64,000 nt of DNA, from NCBI RefSeq assembly GCF_030936135.1, contig NC_082612.1, positions 14,429,001 through 14,493,000 of the forward strand, read 5' to 3'. Positions 1-14,200 of the stretch are shown piece by piece (the stretch's first letter is position 1; each line of letters begins with the position of its first letter). The DNA comes from Gavia stellata (Eukaryota > Chordata > Aves > Gaviiformes > Gaviidae). Position numbers and translations under genes: made by a program. The notes under the pieces are model-generated. The model worked only from the letters and a program-made list of their open reading frames with translations, was not told where the DNA came from and did not search any database.

Positions 1-3000
1 ACAAAAAACCACCCAAAAACCAACCCTGGAAAGCATGCTTTATTTAAGTGCAAGATATAAAATTCTTCACAACTTATTTATAATCTAGCAGTTGCTTCTC
101 ACCTTAAAAGTACTCCTGAATAAAACCAACAGAATATTTGATTACTTTTGTTGCTGAAAACGGAACTACAATTAACTAGGTTAATGCTTTGACTTAGAAT
201 CACCCAGTTTGGTATAACAGTTGATGGTAGTTCTTCCCATATCATTTGTTTCTGTTCACAGAAACATCTGAGGTTCTCCCTTTGCCTGGCTCCCCAGAGC
301 CCTGTTCTGGTCCTGGCACCGTACTTTCAGTGAACATCTAAGCTGCTGTAAACCTGTTTCCTCTCAGGCCAGCAAGACATTTGCCACCACCTTACTCTCA
401 CCTATGTTCTCTCCTTCAAAAAATCCAAACCCTGCGACTTTTGTCCCACTCCAGCTTCCACAGAAGCATACAAGGCACTCATCTGGCATGATCACAAATC
501 ACCTTGCCTGGATTACAGTGAAAAGCACAATCTCTACTTTTATATGCTATTGAAAATCATTTTACAGTGTCTGTAGCATTGAGGTGAGGGGTGTATCTCT
601 GAATTTTGGATGTTTTATATGACTTTAATAATACATTACAAATTCTCCTCCCCATTTTCCATGTTTCTGAAGTGAGCATAAATCCAGCTGAACTATACCT
701 TGTAGAGAGTTACAAGACCATCATATTCATATAAGTAGAAGAGAAATGGCATGTGGGGAACTCCAGCTCCAGATTCTTGATATACAGAAACTCTGAAGCT
801 GGATTTAGGTAACAGCTGATAATGAGCAAATGACACACTGAAATTCACTACGTGACTACCTCTAATATATGCCATAATAGTTTGTTAGATTGCCCTTTCA
901 CAAGGTAAAAATCCTTCATTTAAACCCTTTTCAGATTAAAGGGTAACTTGTTATGCTTAGATTGTGCTGGATTATGTGTCTGTACCCAAAATTTCAAACA
1001 ATCTCAAAGGCAGTGTCTTGAAATTGCTTCAGTTAAAGGTGAGGACTCTCCTCCAGGTTGCTAAGCTCCTCTGTTACGGAATCCCGTGGTGTTTTGTGAA
1101 CCTCTATCTCAGCCTGTTGGGAAAATCATTGCCAAAAGGTAAAATGGCAAAAGGTTTAAAAGCTAAGCTTTTAAAGACTAGCTGCTTAAATTCTGCTGAA
1201 GTAGGAATTTACCTGGAACTTAGGAATCTTAATCCAGAAGAATACTGAAGATGGCATTGCAGGGTATTGAAAAAGCGTAAGTTAGGCACAATGGCTCCCT
1301 TTACCATTAACAGAAAGATCCTCCAGCAAGCAACTCAGAGCATGCAAACTTGATGCCTTATTGTATATAGGACCTAGATATACCTAAAGGTCAGTGATCC
1401 TTTGTTGAGCTGGGCACAGGCAAAAGCAAACGTATGGAAAATACACACTACAGGGTAGTAAGAAATCCCACCTCTCTCTCTACCCTCAGGAGGTTTCAGT
1501 CAGCAGCTCAGCTCCCTCTGCATTGAGTGTGCTGAGCCCCCACAGGGGCAGGACCCCAGCAGGTGCCGGCTGGGAGAGACTTGGGGTTAGAGCTAACTCC
1601 AATGCAGCCTGAAGGTTTCTTGATGCTGACGGACAGCAGGAAAAGTTGACTGAAATAAGATCTCCTTGCAGGTGCTCAGGAAAATGAGTTCTTTTGCCTT
1701 CCCTAGCTATGAGACTGAAATTCATTCTTGTTTACAGCTGGAGAACAGAAGAGATGTTAACACCGGGAGACCACACAAAGGGTAGAGCAATACCATCGCC
1801 TCACCCATTTGCTGCTAATGCTGTGCTTTGAGTTAAAAAAAACCCAGCAAGTTTGTTCATTTAGAGAGTTAATTGAGCAATACATCTTTTCTTGACCTGA
1901 CTGACATTCTTAATACTCTATCCATCTTCCTATTCATATGCTAATACCTATATTGCCTGTCACTTACTTTATTACAGAATCCTGCCTTAGATTGGAATAC
2001 TGCTTCATTCTTTTGTAACATTGTTTGAATTACTAGCATTGCTACTATAGTTCTGGTTTCATTTACTTAGGTCAATTTAATATTCTTGATAATGCTCTGA
2101 TGCTCTAAAGAAATCTTAAGAGTGAAGTTCCAGAAAAAAAAAAAACTGTTGCAGCCAAGATAAACTCCTCACAGGAGCTATAGAAAAGGTTCAATAGAAT
2201 TTATAGGGAAAATGACATTTTAATTTAAAAATTATGAAAAGAGTTGAAAGGAGCTTTATCTTGTTTGATCCTTATTAAGTTTTCATAGTGAGATGGTGCT
2301 CCCTGTGTCCCAGAGGCAAAAATTGCCATGTTTTATCATATTTGTTTAGTGTCTGCTTTTGTTACAGAGATTTTTTTGTAAACAACAAGAACCCAAGAGA
2401 TTGCTGCTGATGAACAACATCTTTTTGCCTGTTCCTTCTTCTATTATAGCTTCTTAAAGATCATTTGAAAGAAACATGTCTCCTTGCTGCAATTTCTGTC
2501 TCTTCTGTAACAGCTCACTCAGCTCCCTTAAACTTTCAGCATTTTCCACATTTCTCATTACTTGCTTGTAGAGGGCTTACTAAGCACTCAGTCAAAATAT
2601 TGGCTTTTCCTTTGCAACGTAAAAATATCAAAAAGTTAGTTTTCTCCTGTTACTAGGTTATTTTCCCTGCTCTCCTATAAAGGGAGTTATTTAAACATCT
2701 TACTCGGAGAAAAAGTGAGCTGACAAAATCCAGCCCCAGCTCTGCAGGGTAGCCAAGGTGTCAGCACTGGGCCAGCACTTCCTGCCATCCCAACCGGGCC
2801 GTTTCTCCTGCACTACACCAGTAACTCGATGACAAGTGCTCACCTTACTTACTTTCCTACCTGTCTCCTTCTAAGGCAGAGCATGTGTAACCAAATATAT
2901 CAAAGGTCTACCAAGACCTACTAAGCTACTGTTATTAAGCCTACCATCTTCCACAGCCTACAGCGTGGGGGGAAAGGAGGGAACTACTGTGACTAGCATC

Positions 3001-4249
3001 AGATCCAGGTACCTCCATCTTCACTCTGCAATGGTCAGCCAGACTGACTGGAGACAGCCTTTAGCTTAAGTGTGGGATAAGGCTCAAATTTGTATCTCTG
3101 TGTCTGTGCTAGCTGTTCTGTGCTGACAGACACACGCAGAGTGAAGCACAGTTCTGCTGAGGCAGAATTTCTTAACACACAAGAATTCAAGCTCCAAAAT
3201 GGTGCCGGTTCCTAGTGTTTTAATCATCTTCCAGGAGAAATATTGTGAAGAACCTAAAAGAAGCTGTAACTTGTAACAGAGATTCTTTCCAAAAAACCCA
3301 GACAAATTGGAAATGTATTAGACAAGACTGTGTACAGAAGGGAACTTGCTGCAGAACCTGCATAGAAATGTGTGATTAGAGATCATCTGTGCCTCATGCT
3401 GGAAGTTCATGTCATCTGGAATGAAGAGAGTCATGATAAGTGCTAGTTAGGTGGCTCATAACTTCAGTAGTATAATGAGAAATCTTGGAAGTAGAGGTTG
3501 CCAGCTACATGCCATCCTCTAATGCCTAAAAGAAATACGGAGTTCAGTCTCTGTGCAGAAAAACACAGTCTATTGTGGACAGCATATATTAAATATTACT
3601 GCAGTTTTCAAACTAGTGGCAGAATCCTGCTTCACACTATTTTCGTTGAAACATACCAGTGAATATCCTGCAGATGAGGTAGTATTCACACGGACAAAGC
3701 TAGTCGCTCAACAGACATCCTGCATCTTGCTCCTTAAGCAGTCACCAGTGGAAGGGGATGCAGAGCTACAAAATACAATGTTCGCCTTGCCAAGGCTATA
3801 CCACAAGTTCTGAGTGGCATAGTCACATTGAAAGATTTTCTAATGGGAGGCTCAGCTGTTGAAAGGACACCCCTAAAATTCTTCCACCATTGCCAAAATG
3901 AAGCTATTAATTGCCAGCATAGTAGTGTGAGAGAGGACAAGCTACATGTGCACATCCTAGCTACAATTCAGAGATTGTGCTTACAAGTGACGTCTCCTTT
4001 ACAGTGTTACACTTCCATAAAGCTACCACACTCAGATCAAAAGTTGAGTGTACCTACTGACACTGAGATGTTCATGCTTGTCAAGACTTCCACCAACAAG
4101 CCTCTGAATGTAATAATGAGAAATAAATACACCCAGGATAATGGTGGGAAAGTTTCTATGGCCCAATTGAGACATATGCAGAGATTCCTGGTCTTGCTTG
4201 AGAGACAGGAAGCATACACCTGAATTAACTGGGCATCTTCTTATACTAA
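1..4249. other. Intergenic, no gene recognised
   Basis: AT-rich sequence with only short open frames. Frames of 86 and 131 codons at 3553-3813 and 3828-4223 resemble no protein I know and lack splice or codon support. The only structure noted is the inverted repeat at 1155-1175. Confidence 0.6.
1155..1175. repeat. 21-bp perfect inverted repeat
   Basis: Arms TTTAAAAGCT and AGCTTTTAAA flank a single central A and include a HindIII-type AAGCTT core. In AT-rich DNA this can arise by chance. Confidence 0.8.
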
Positions 4250-5192
4250 TACGCCTTGCTGATGAACTTCAATAAAGCATTTATACAGTGCCACATAGGC
4301 GGCAAACACAGACACTTGGCCAAGTGGAAGATGGTAGTACATCCTACTGAAAACAGATGTGTGACGTTACTAATGGAGGTTTTCCAAGAGTGATTCTTGG
4401 GTTTGATCATATTTAATATGATCATTAATGAGCATGGTGCATACAAACAAAATGGGAAATCCATCGATGACATAAAATAAGGTGCCACTGGCAACAGAGA
4501 GAAAGGCATGTATGGAATACAGGAGCACGTTATTGATCTGAGAGATGTGATGAAATTCAATAGCACGTAATGCCAGGTCATGAATTTACAGACTAAAAAT
4601 ACATATTCCTGCTCTTAACTCATCAGTTGGGATACTGGTTCATGACGATGCCAATGTCACAAAGATCCTATTAACCACTCCCCCACCCCCCCTTAAAATA
4701 TGGCCTTAAATGCCTTAGCAGACAGGATCAGCAGCGATGGGGGGCATACAAATCTTCTCACATGAGGTCTCAAAAAAGCCCACCTGGTGTTGTGGGTAAG
4801 AGGAACTGCACTTGTAGAAGATGCAGAAAAGGTCAGGTAGGAGAGTGAGGGAATGAAGAATTATTTATGAAAAAGTTAAAAGCTTGGCAACAAGGGGAAG
4901 GCTGAAGGGGATATGATTGCTCTCTGTTGGTACATCAGGAAGGCTAAATGCAGTGGAAGAAAAATAGCAATTTAGGATTTGGCACTTAAGAAAAAGGCTG
5001 CAAGCTGATCATATATAAATGAATACACAAAAAATGGAGGGAAGTTTTTAATTAATGGAACCATGAAATTTTCTAGTTACCTAACAGGAGTTAAAGAAGA
5101 CATGATAAACTGATGTGAAGGAATTATTAAATGATTGCACACAATAGCAAGGTTTGGACTAGATGATCCAGGAAATCCCCTTTGTCTATATC
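4250..5192 (+). mobile_element. Decayed L3/CR1-like LINE
   Basis: Consensus-like blocks occur in the right order. They are TTAATATGATCATTAATGAG (cf. TTCAATATCTTCATTAATGA) near 4409, GATGAAATTCAATAGCACG near 4549, GGGGATATGATTGCTCTCTG near 4907 with TACATCAGGAAGG, and a terminal GGTTTGGACTAGATGATCC near 5152. These match the reverse-transcriptase end, 3' region and tail of CR1/L3 LINEs. The reading frame is broken throughout. Age is inferred from heavy divergence. Confidence 0.6.
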
Positions 5193-8100
5193 CAAACTTA
5201 GCTTTAAAAGTTGACAGAGTATTTCTTTCCTTTCCCTCACCTAAAAATCAATAGTATTACTGGAAGACACCAGATGGTGCTGTCACAGACAGTTTTATAA
5301 GCTCAGTACATCCAGACTTCCATTTTTACAGGTTATGGCCGAAATGCCGTGTAGCTGTGTCACATTAAGCATACTCTATGATGTTCCTGCATATGCTATT
5401 AAAGTTTGTTTGCTTCTCAAATCTGTGACTGAACACGTTCTTTGAAGCAGCGCTACTGCTTAAAGGAAGCACTTTCATATGTAGATATTAAAATTCCTCT
5501 TCAAATGGTATTTTTACCACTGGTTTGAATGCCAGTTGAACTGAATCCTAGGGATGCCAAGCACATGAAAAAGATGAGAGCCCAGGACTTTGCTGTCTCA
5601 TTTTCTTATTTCCTTCATTGGATCTTTCTTTAAATTAAGCGGAAGGATTATTTGTTACCTGGACTGTGACTCAGACTACAGCCTATGAAGACTTTGAACA
5701 CAGAGTTAAAGTGAAAAGTACACATAGTTGTTACTTAAAAATTTGATAGAGCTCAGATGGGTTTTATTAATTTTGGGGTATTACCACTTCCCATCCTCTT
5801 TGTGCTTTAGATCTCTGACCTCCTATAAGGCTAGTCTTTAAAAGTAAGTGTTCTGAATTCATCACTCAAATACTTCAGACATTGCATTTAGATAATAGGC
5901 CTATCCTTTGTATTGTGTCCTCTTATCTCATACATTTATAAACTGTTTACCACTACAATTAGAACAACAGAGAAATGGTCCATGCAGGGTAAGAACTGAT
6001 GAATGATTTATAAGTACTTTTAGCAAAAAAGTAATTCAAGAAAGTTTGCTCAAGTTCTAGTTCTAATCTCTGACGTGGGCTTTTTTTTTCATATAGAATT
6101 GAGCACAGCGGTTTGCAATAACACCGCTCTTTGTCTGACAGAGTTAAACTCAAATTGCTCAAATCCCTTTATTACATTGCACCTTTATTTGGCATATGCC
6201 TTAGTCAATATCTTGTCTAAAAGCTTCTTTTTGTGAAGAGACTAAAAGTTCTGTTGTCATACAAGTCAATGTAATGGTTCATTATAACGTCGTCTTGGGA
6301 GAAGAAAAGGCTTTTCTGGAGTCAGTATGGGATGGTTTGTTTTTGTTACAGATTGCAAAGACTAATTAGGATTCCTGTAAGAGGGTCCATTATGACCACC
6401 TATTCTGATTTCCTACAACGCTAATGATGTTATTAACATTTAAATTGTTAATATTGTTTTTAATATCAGATATCATTCCTAGTTCCATGTTTTATGAGAC
6501 ATTAAAAAAAAAAAAGCCATTTTTCAACTTGTTAGCATTTCAGGAATTTATATAGGGGTTTATATTCCATTATACTTCCCAAACTTTACAAACTAGTTTT
6601 TGATCTTCAAAGTAAGTTTGTAGAAATTCATTAGTTGACTCCTAAGCTGCCCATAAACATAGGCAAAAGTTACTTCCACTATAAATCATTTTCCTCTTAC
6701 TATCCAAACCGTCAATAAAAACTAGCAAAATGTTTCAATAGGTGGTAAAGCTGCTCCGCTCATGTTGTAGATGATAAAAAGTACATATAAATGCAAAACA
6801 TGCATTTAGAAAAAACCTAAGGGTCTCTTCTTTAGGCACAGCATAGCCTTGTTCTGGTTTCTTTACCTTGAATACTTCGGTCCTGAACAGAGTGCTTGGT
6901 TTAGTAATTGAGTGCAACTACCTGTTCTAACACATATAAGCTAACAAGAAGTTTTCTCCCCAAATGCCTGCTTGCTTCGAAATAGCCCAGAGAGGTCTAA
7001 GAGAAATATTTTATTGTATTTATCAAATATCAAGCCTTCCACAGTCCAGCTTTCAGAAAATCAGCCTTCAGGCAAGTTTTTGAAGGACAAGAAGCTGGAA
7101 TTATTTGTCAGGAAGCCCTCAACCCTTTGGTCTGTTAGGGCCTCTGAAGTGGTTAGAGAAAGCAAACAGCGACTTGTCTCCATCTCAAGGCAGGAGAAGC
7201 CTCACAGCCTCCTCCCCTCACCGTGTGGGGGCAACTCAGGGCCCTGTGCTGCAGCGGCAATGGGAAGGAAGGCTGTGACTGAGAAACATTACTTTACACT
7301 CTTAAGAGTGGTGGAAGATCATGTGATTGGCAATGCGTGTGTGCAATTTTTATGGAGATAGCTATACTTGTGAGTTTTCTGCCAATGTTCTGCTTTTCTG
7401 AAAATTATTAATTATTATTATCTTTTAGGATCAGGTGATGCATTTGGCACCTTTCATGTTGCTGAAAGGTATTCTGGATAAGTGTCCTCTCTTTGAGCAG
7501 GAATCATCTGTATCTTCCTTCTCTATTTTAAAGCAGAAGGAAAAGTGCACCAAAATGAAAATGCTCCATTTCCTCTGTAAATATATTTAAAACTTTTAGG
7601 GAAATTATGTGGTACCTGGTAGCTAGCCAATCCCTCAGTACAAGGAAGCACTTGATAGACATCCACAGAGTTAATCTGTGGCTGTGGGTCAGCCCCCCGA
7701 GGAAATGACTGCTCATGTAAGTTCTTTCAGGCTGCTCTTGTGTTTTCAGTGCTGACCCCAGAGATCTGGCCAATGCTCCCTCACAGTGTTTTAAATCAAG
7801 ATGGGACCTTACAAGCAGTAGCCACAGTGCAACATTTCTCTGCCTTTTAGAACTGGAGGGCTACTGACTCCTGGGAAAAAAAAACCCAACCCAAACGAGA
7901 AGAAGAAAATCCATCATTTGTGTCCCATGCCTGTTGGTCACCTGAGAGCAGGGACAACAGACAGCTGTCTGTCACTGACACGGGTTAGGAGCAGACCATG
8001 ACAATGCTTGCGTGTAGGCACTGCTTCAGGCCTGACTGACCCTGTAGTAATGTGCACATGTGGTGGTTCCTAAATTTAGTTTTCTTGCAGACCTCCTGAT

Positions 8101-10489
8101 GTCCTGTGGACACTGATTAGTCCTGGACAACACGCCAGGTAACGCTGCTGGAATATTGTGCCCACTAACCATGGAGATACAGCAACCAGGGTAGGTGGAA
8201 AATAAACATCTTGGTGTGCTGCAGTCCACAGGTAGTGGCAACATTTCCACACTATTCAGGAAATATTTGTGTTGCCTTCATGCATATCAGCGTGATTTGT
8301 GCAGAAAGGAAACCACTTTCTTCTGGTGGTCTATTTTTTCTGATACTCAACCTAGTGATCTATTCATAGGACCTTAGAAATGGATGTATTTTAGCACATG
8401 TACAATCTACGTGAATCAGCATCCCACCTCTGAATGGTCAAAACAAGGAAACACATTGTAAGGTACAAAAAGCCCTATGATAAGCTGATGTAGAGGTGAT
8501 TTGTCCTCTCATCATTGCCTCCAGCTCATACTATACTGCCTTCCAGAAATTACTGTCTTAAATCTTGAAGGACAAGATCTTTGCTTTGTGCTAGCATCAA
8601 CCACCAGAAAGATGCACCCTGAAATACCTCACAGTCCACTCTTTGCGCTTTCCAATACTCTCAAGTTACGGTGACATCCCATGGTAATGAAGTCTGTCTG
8701 TATGTTTCTAATCAAGCCTTTCTTCCCAAGGTTATTGAGAAGTTTAAATGTACTCCTTCACTGATATATTGAGATTAGAATTTTTTTAATACTGACTTCC
8801 CAATCTTCAAGCTACAGATTTTACATTAACATTGGCAACGCATAACAAAAGAAGAACGACATACCTTAGGTCTGTACACAGCCACTGAGGGCTACTTACA
8901 CATCACATTTCACAGCATACTGTACTACCTAGCAGCAACAGAAAGCAAGTCTAGCAATGATTTCAATGCTGTACAAAAGAGAGATAGTTTCTTTCCTCAA
9001 ACCCACTGGTGGTTTAAACCACATTTCAAGTCAGTCAAAAGATTTTTAACTTTCAGACCATGGTTGAACATAAACTTAAATAACACAAAAATCAAAAATT
9101 TAAGTTGAAAATCAACTTAAATAACACAAGCTTTTTCCATGATTAAAAGTAATTTTGTAACTCCAAGGGAACATTGTGAGCGTGAAGTATCATTAAAAAG
9201 ACTAGCCAATGTGAATGTAAGTTAGATTATTTATAAGAAAGTAATTTTAGAAATAAATTTTTCACTAGCTGATGCAGAATGTTTAGTCTCTGTACTTCAG
9301 TCAGCATAAACAGTGAAAATACGGTACTTTCCTGTATACTAGCACAGTGCCACAACTTCTGGGTTGCACACATTTAGACTGATAGGAACATTTACCTAGA
9401 AGGCTTTAATTGCACAAAGTTTATTTGCTCTTTTTGTTTCACTTTTATAGATTTAAAAATAAAATCCCATTGCAGCTTAGAACATAAACATGAGTGAAAT
9501 TCTCGCAAAGAGGCAAAACTGTACTCTCTGAGAGTAAGCTCGTACTCCCACTTAAATAAAGGACTTGTATAGGAATAGTTAGCATTGCAGCCAATATTGT
9601 GACTCTCACGAATTTAATAAAAATTCAAAATCCTTTATACATGAGACAAACCTGAAGCTTTACTAGATGACCACAGGAGGTCATCATTGCTCCATGAGAA
9701 CAGTTTCTCTGCAGTCTAGTAAGAAAAACATTGATGTCTTCTCGAGTGTATTGGATTTACTCAATATTTATACGAGTTAAAGAACTAAACATAAAACTGG
9801 CACAACTGAGATTGTTTTGCCCTCTTCATTTAAAAAAAAAAAAAAAAGAAGTTTCTGCAATAAATTCAAAGCGGTTTCTTAAAGTATGTACCTTTAATAC
9901 ATCTTTTCTCACTTTCCTTAAATTTCTTTCTTGAACCTTTCCACACACTCACAGTTCACCTTTAACACAAGGATCAAGGAAGGGGTTATTATTTGGGACA
10001 TTTTTCTTGCTAGGAGAAACAGCTACTTATCAGTCCAAATGAATGGATGGTAAAAGTCACAGCTCACGTCCTTCCTTAAGAGATCTTTTGACCTTCTACA
10101 ATCAACCCTGTCCCTCATCCCATTCTCAACTTCAAAAAACAGTTGAAATATTACAGAAATGCTTCTTCTCTACTTTGTTATCTGATACAAGACTGTCTCA
10201 CTAGCATAAGGAAGTAGAAAAGTTTGGAAACTGTTTTATACTCTGAGCCCTCCAGAGATTCTTACCCTGATCACATCTAAAGCTTGCCAATTTCTTTTCA
10301 CATCATCTCTTGAAAATTACAGACTTTCTTAACTACACTTGCACCTAAAAATTCTTATCTAGGAACCCATCTCATGTCCTAACAGGAGCTTCACCCATCG
10401 CATGTATTTAGAGGAGCTTTCTTTTCTCTTGTCCTGGCAAATGCAATCTTGCCACATTTAGGCCAATTCAGAGTACTGCTAAAATAAGA
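5193..10489. other. Intergenic, no gene recognised
   Basis: AT-rich sequence without supported exons, RNA genes or clear mobile elements. A short direct duplication of CTTAAATAACACAA lies near 9075 and 9116. Confidence 0.55.
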
Positions 10490-11005
10490 CCATGACCTTA
10501 TCTTGGCCCTTTTCCCCCGTTTCTTTGTATTCCTCCACCAGCTCTTCCTTCCAGGTCACGCCAAATTTTTGCTATCAACTTCACCTTGGGGAGCACTCCA
10601 ATCTCTCTTGGGTTTGCCACTGCTGCATCCTCACCCACCCTGCCATACCTCTGCCCATGCTGCCAGTTTCTGCCACCCACTCAATTTCCAAAAAGCACTG
10701 CCACGCTTTCTTCCACCTTCTTCACACAGAAGAGCAAATCAATTTGTCTTCCTTCAAAAGCCTCCTTAAAACCAGTGTCAGCAATTCAAATGGCAAAATA
10801 TCAAACCCAATGTAGTAAGGCAACCGATTTGCTTTGATCACGGCCAATTCTCCTTACCTCATTCTTTCACAGTCTTTCTCATAAACTCACCTGTATCCAG
10901 CTGTAAGCTCTTTGAACGGGAACCATCTTATCTATTTTTATGATCCCTTATGCCGTATCATCCCACTCCATTCTAAGGGCTTCTATGAAATAAAATCAAA
11001 TAAAC
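10490..11005 (+). mobile_element. Old L2-like LINE 3' end
   Basis: A pyrimidine-rich stretch encodes SSFKSLLKTSVSN near 10746-10784, recalling the S-x-FKS-x-LKT end of L2/CR1-clade ORF2. It is followed by CTGTAAGCTCTTTGAACGGG (10900-10919), AACCATCTTATCTATTTTTA and a final AATAAA-rich tail near 10990-11005. This order is that of an L2 3' end (CTGTAAGCTCCTTGAGGGCA, GGGACC, CAATAAA). It is highly diverged. Confidence 0.5.
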
Positions 11006-11224
11006 ACAGATTAAGTGTTTAACTTATGAGGGAAATGTCTTGCATAACTTGTTTAATGTGGAGACATGGTCAGTTTGGGAATGGGTTTGAATGTCAGCAA
11101 ATTCCACCTGGTTTCAAGCAACACAGTGATCAGTTTAAAACAAAAGTATTATCTTGTCTACAGACTGCCTTCATTTGGGAGCTATATGACTCCAGAGCAT
11201 GTTTCTAAATCCAGTCATGATAGA

Positions 11225-11292
11225 GACAATGTCAAATTCACTGAAATCAACAGCAAACTCCCATTGATTTTCAGCAGAGCTTGGATTTCATC
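11225..11292. repeat. Degenerate old amniote repeat (CACTGAAATCAA / CTCCCATTGA type)
   Basis: Contains TTCACTGAAATCAACAGC, AAACTCCCATTGATTTTCAG and CAGAGCTTGGATTTCATCC. The pattern 'CACTGAAGTCAATGG, CTCCCATTGACTTCAG' is common in reptile genomes and, in decayed form, in birds; this is from memory and the family name is not certain. Similar short remnants are near 18490, 43185, 51935, 52467 and 56110. Confidence 0.4.
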
Positions 11293-14200
11293 CTCAACTA
11301 GCTAGGCAGTTCAGAATCACATCAGCACAAAGAAATTGTTGTAGTGGCCATAGTCTCATCTGGTGATATCACCATGGAAACCTCATCACGGATCAAAGCT
11401 AACAATCGAGTAGCATTCAATTAGCACCAGTGTCAGGCTACTCTCACGAGAAGCTACAATTTATTTAAATACTAAAAGCTTGCAAGGCAGATACTGCAAA
11501 AGGGAAGCAAACCAATTCATTAATTTCATGGATATATGACAACACGCAAATTTTCTAGCTATAGAGTATATTTGTCATTGTACTTTAAAATTATTTAAAA
11601 ATAAAGAATCCCACAATTAATATTTATTTCATATTTTATCCACAACTGTCCTCGTCTCACTTTTTCTAACCAGCATTGCTGTTAACTAACATCAGAGAAA
11701 CAGAGATTCAAACTGAAAAAGAATTATGTTGGGGAAATAAATGTACTGCTGATGTATGTTCAGCTTGCAGTACAGACAAAATGTGTTAGATATTCTGAAT
11801 AATTGTGTACAACTAATGTATAAGAAAAGCACAGTATTGCAGCTTCCATTTGAAAGCTGTAATATACTGACTAGCTCTATCAAACAGATGACTTTCTCCT
11901 CATGTAGAGAGTTGGTTGTTTTTTGGTTTTTTTTTTTTTACACTATATGAATCATAGTCTAATGTTCAACTACTCTGAATACTCTAACTAGATTACTAGA
12001 CCTGACAAAATACATTTTTGTATTACCTCAAGAGGAATGTGATAAAAAATATACCATCTAAAATTTTCTAACTTGTTATGGCTACTTCCTGTAGTGTGAC
12101 AAAGCCAACTCCAATTGTTTTACATCTCTGTTGTATTTCCCATGAAAACTGCAACATACTTTATGCAAGGAAAGTTCTCTTATTTCTTATACCAAATATT
12201 AGCTTTAACATAAGATTTCATATCTTTCACCCTCCCATATGAACATTGTCTGCTAAATCATATTATGCATACACACAAACATTCTGTAAATTACTGCCCA
12301 AGCATTACAAAATTATGCTAGCTTTCATTTCTTTGCTAAATCAGTTATTTTATAGCCATACAGATGAATCCAGCACAGCTCTGCAATCAGTAGTGAATCC
12401 AGGCCCTTTTAGGTAGTCCAAAGTTCAATATGCACATTTCATGAAATGAGGAAAAAAAAAAAAAATCAATGAGTTTTCACTCCTTTTTATTCACAAATCC
12501 TATAGAAAACCTTGATTCCTTCAGTGTTCAAGGCAACCCCCTCTCCCCAAATTTCTCTGCTCATGGTTTCAATCCAGCATTTGACCCCAAACATCTCCTA
12601 CCCAAAGTGACTGCCTTTCCTGTAGCTGTAGCTAGTAATCCTTTGTCACATCTTCTCTCAGCTTATCTGTTTTGTCTGCTGATTCCCTGCAGACGGCTAG
12701 ATAAGGAGACAAAAAGTATAGCTGGGTTTCTCTCTTAAAGCCACACAAGCTTTCCCTGCATTATCAAGTTTTACAGGCAAAACTACACCAGGGAAGGTGG
12801 CAAAGAATCCCAAGTGACAAGGGAAAGGGGTGCTGTAGAGACTACACCATATCCTGGTTAAGCTAGTGCCACTTTAAGAAATTGTGTTTCTTCTTCTCCT
12901 GCCTTACATTATGCCCCTGTTACAGGACTTGGCCAGTGCAGGTATGCTACATGTGGCCATGCTCTAGCTTGCTACCACATACCATGTTTTTAGGCTGTTG
13001 CCTCTGCCTTGAGTGGTACACCTGCTGTATCAGCTACGTGTTACTCAGAAATATGACTTCATGAAGACATTGCAAAGCAAGGGGTTGGAAGTCCCATCTG
13101 TTAGTGCCAAAGATTTAATCCAATGTGTTTCAAAACAAAGGGAAAAAAAGTCTTCTGCTTTTTTCCTTTCTGTGTGATGACCTTCCGCAGCTGAGATCTT
13201 TGCACATTCCCCAGCTTGAGATGACGGGGGACTGCGTATCTTGCCCTTTTCTCTCACACAGCTTAAGGAAGCACTCAAACACCTAGCATATTCCGGGGAC
13301 TTCTCTCTCTCTTCCACAGTTTTACTTTGCTCAGTTCTCTTGAATGAGTTACTATTTCAAAGCAAAAAAATATAATACAAGATATTTATCAATATAAATT
13401 TCTTGCATAAGAAGAACTGCAGTTGTACTTTTCCTTCAGTTTGTTGGAATCAGCTCTGAAATCAGCATGAAAAGGAGCTGAAAATGCAGAAAAAGGATTA
13501 GGCGTGCAGACCAGCAAGTGACCAGGGATTTACCACTACAAACCTGTAACTGTTGGGCTGAGAGGCGACTGAAGTGCCAACCTTAGGCTGTGCAACCACT
13601 CTTGCCCACTTGTTAGGGCCAAGGGCTGGTGCAAGGTTTTATCGCCAAGGACCCACGGCCAGAAAGAGAAACTGAGATAACAGCCAAGTCCCACGAGCTC
13701 AGGGCAGAAACCAGGACGTGAGCCAATGGAGATGGCACAGCCACCAGAAGCTCCAGCTGCTGCCCAGCCAGGAGACCTCCATCTCCTGCCCTGTAAGAGC
13801 AGAATCCCCCCAGCTGCCAGTCATAGCGGAGGCACCCCTGGGATTACCCGGGGCTGGCCGGGAGGTTTTGCTCATCAGTCAACTGCCAACAAGCCTCAGC
13901 TAGGGAAAACCTTGCAGCCCTGTCAGTCAGTGATTCAGTAGGCAGCAAGGATGTTATCTTTCAGTCAATAATGAGCAAAAGCTTTTGCAGGCTGTTAATG
14001 TGTATTAGGTTATGGGAGGTGCCATCTTCTATCAGAGGATGAAAGTGGAAGGTCTGTTTCTGTAAAATTTCCCAAAGGAAAGACAATAAGAATTGTGTGG
14101 CAACCCATTTCCAAGCTGGACAATTGTATTTCATGTTTATCTGCATTTATCTCTGCATCCTTCTTTTCCAAGGACGTCTGTAGTATTCCTGCACCCTATT

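Noticed and set aside
3828..4223. 131-codon open frame on the + strand, adjacent to an 86-codon frame
   Set aside because: Unrecognised, with no conserved motif, and immediately beside a decayed LINE.
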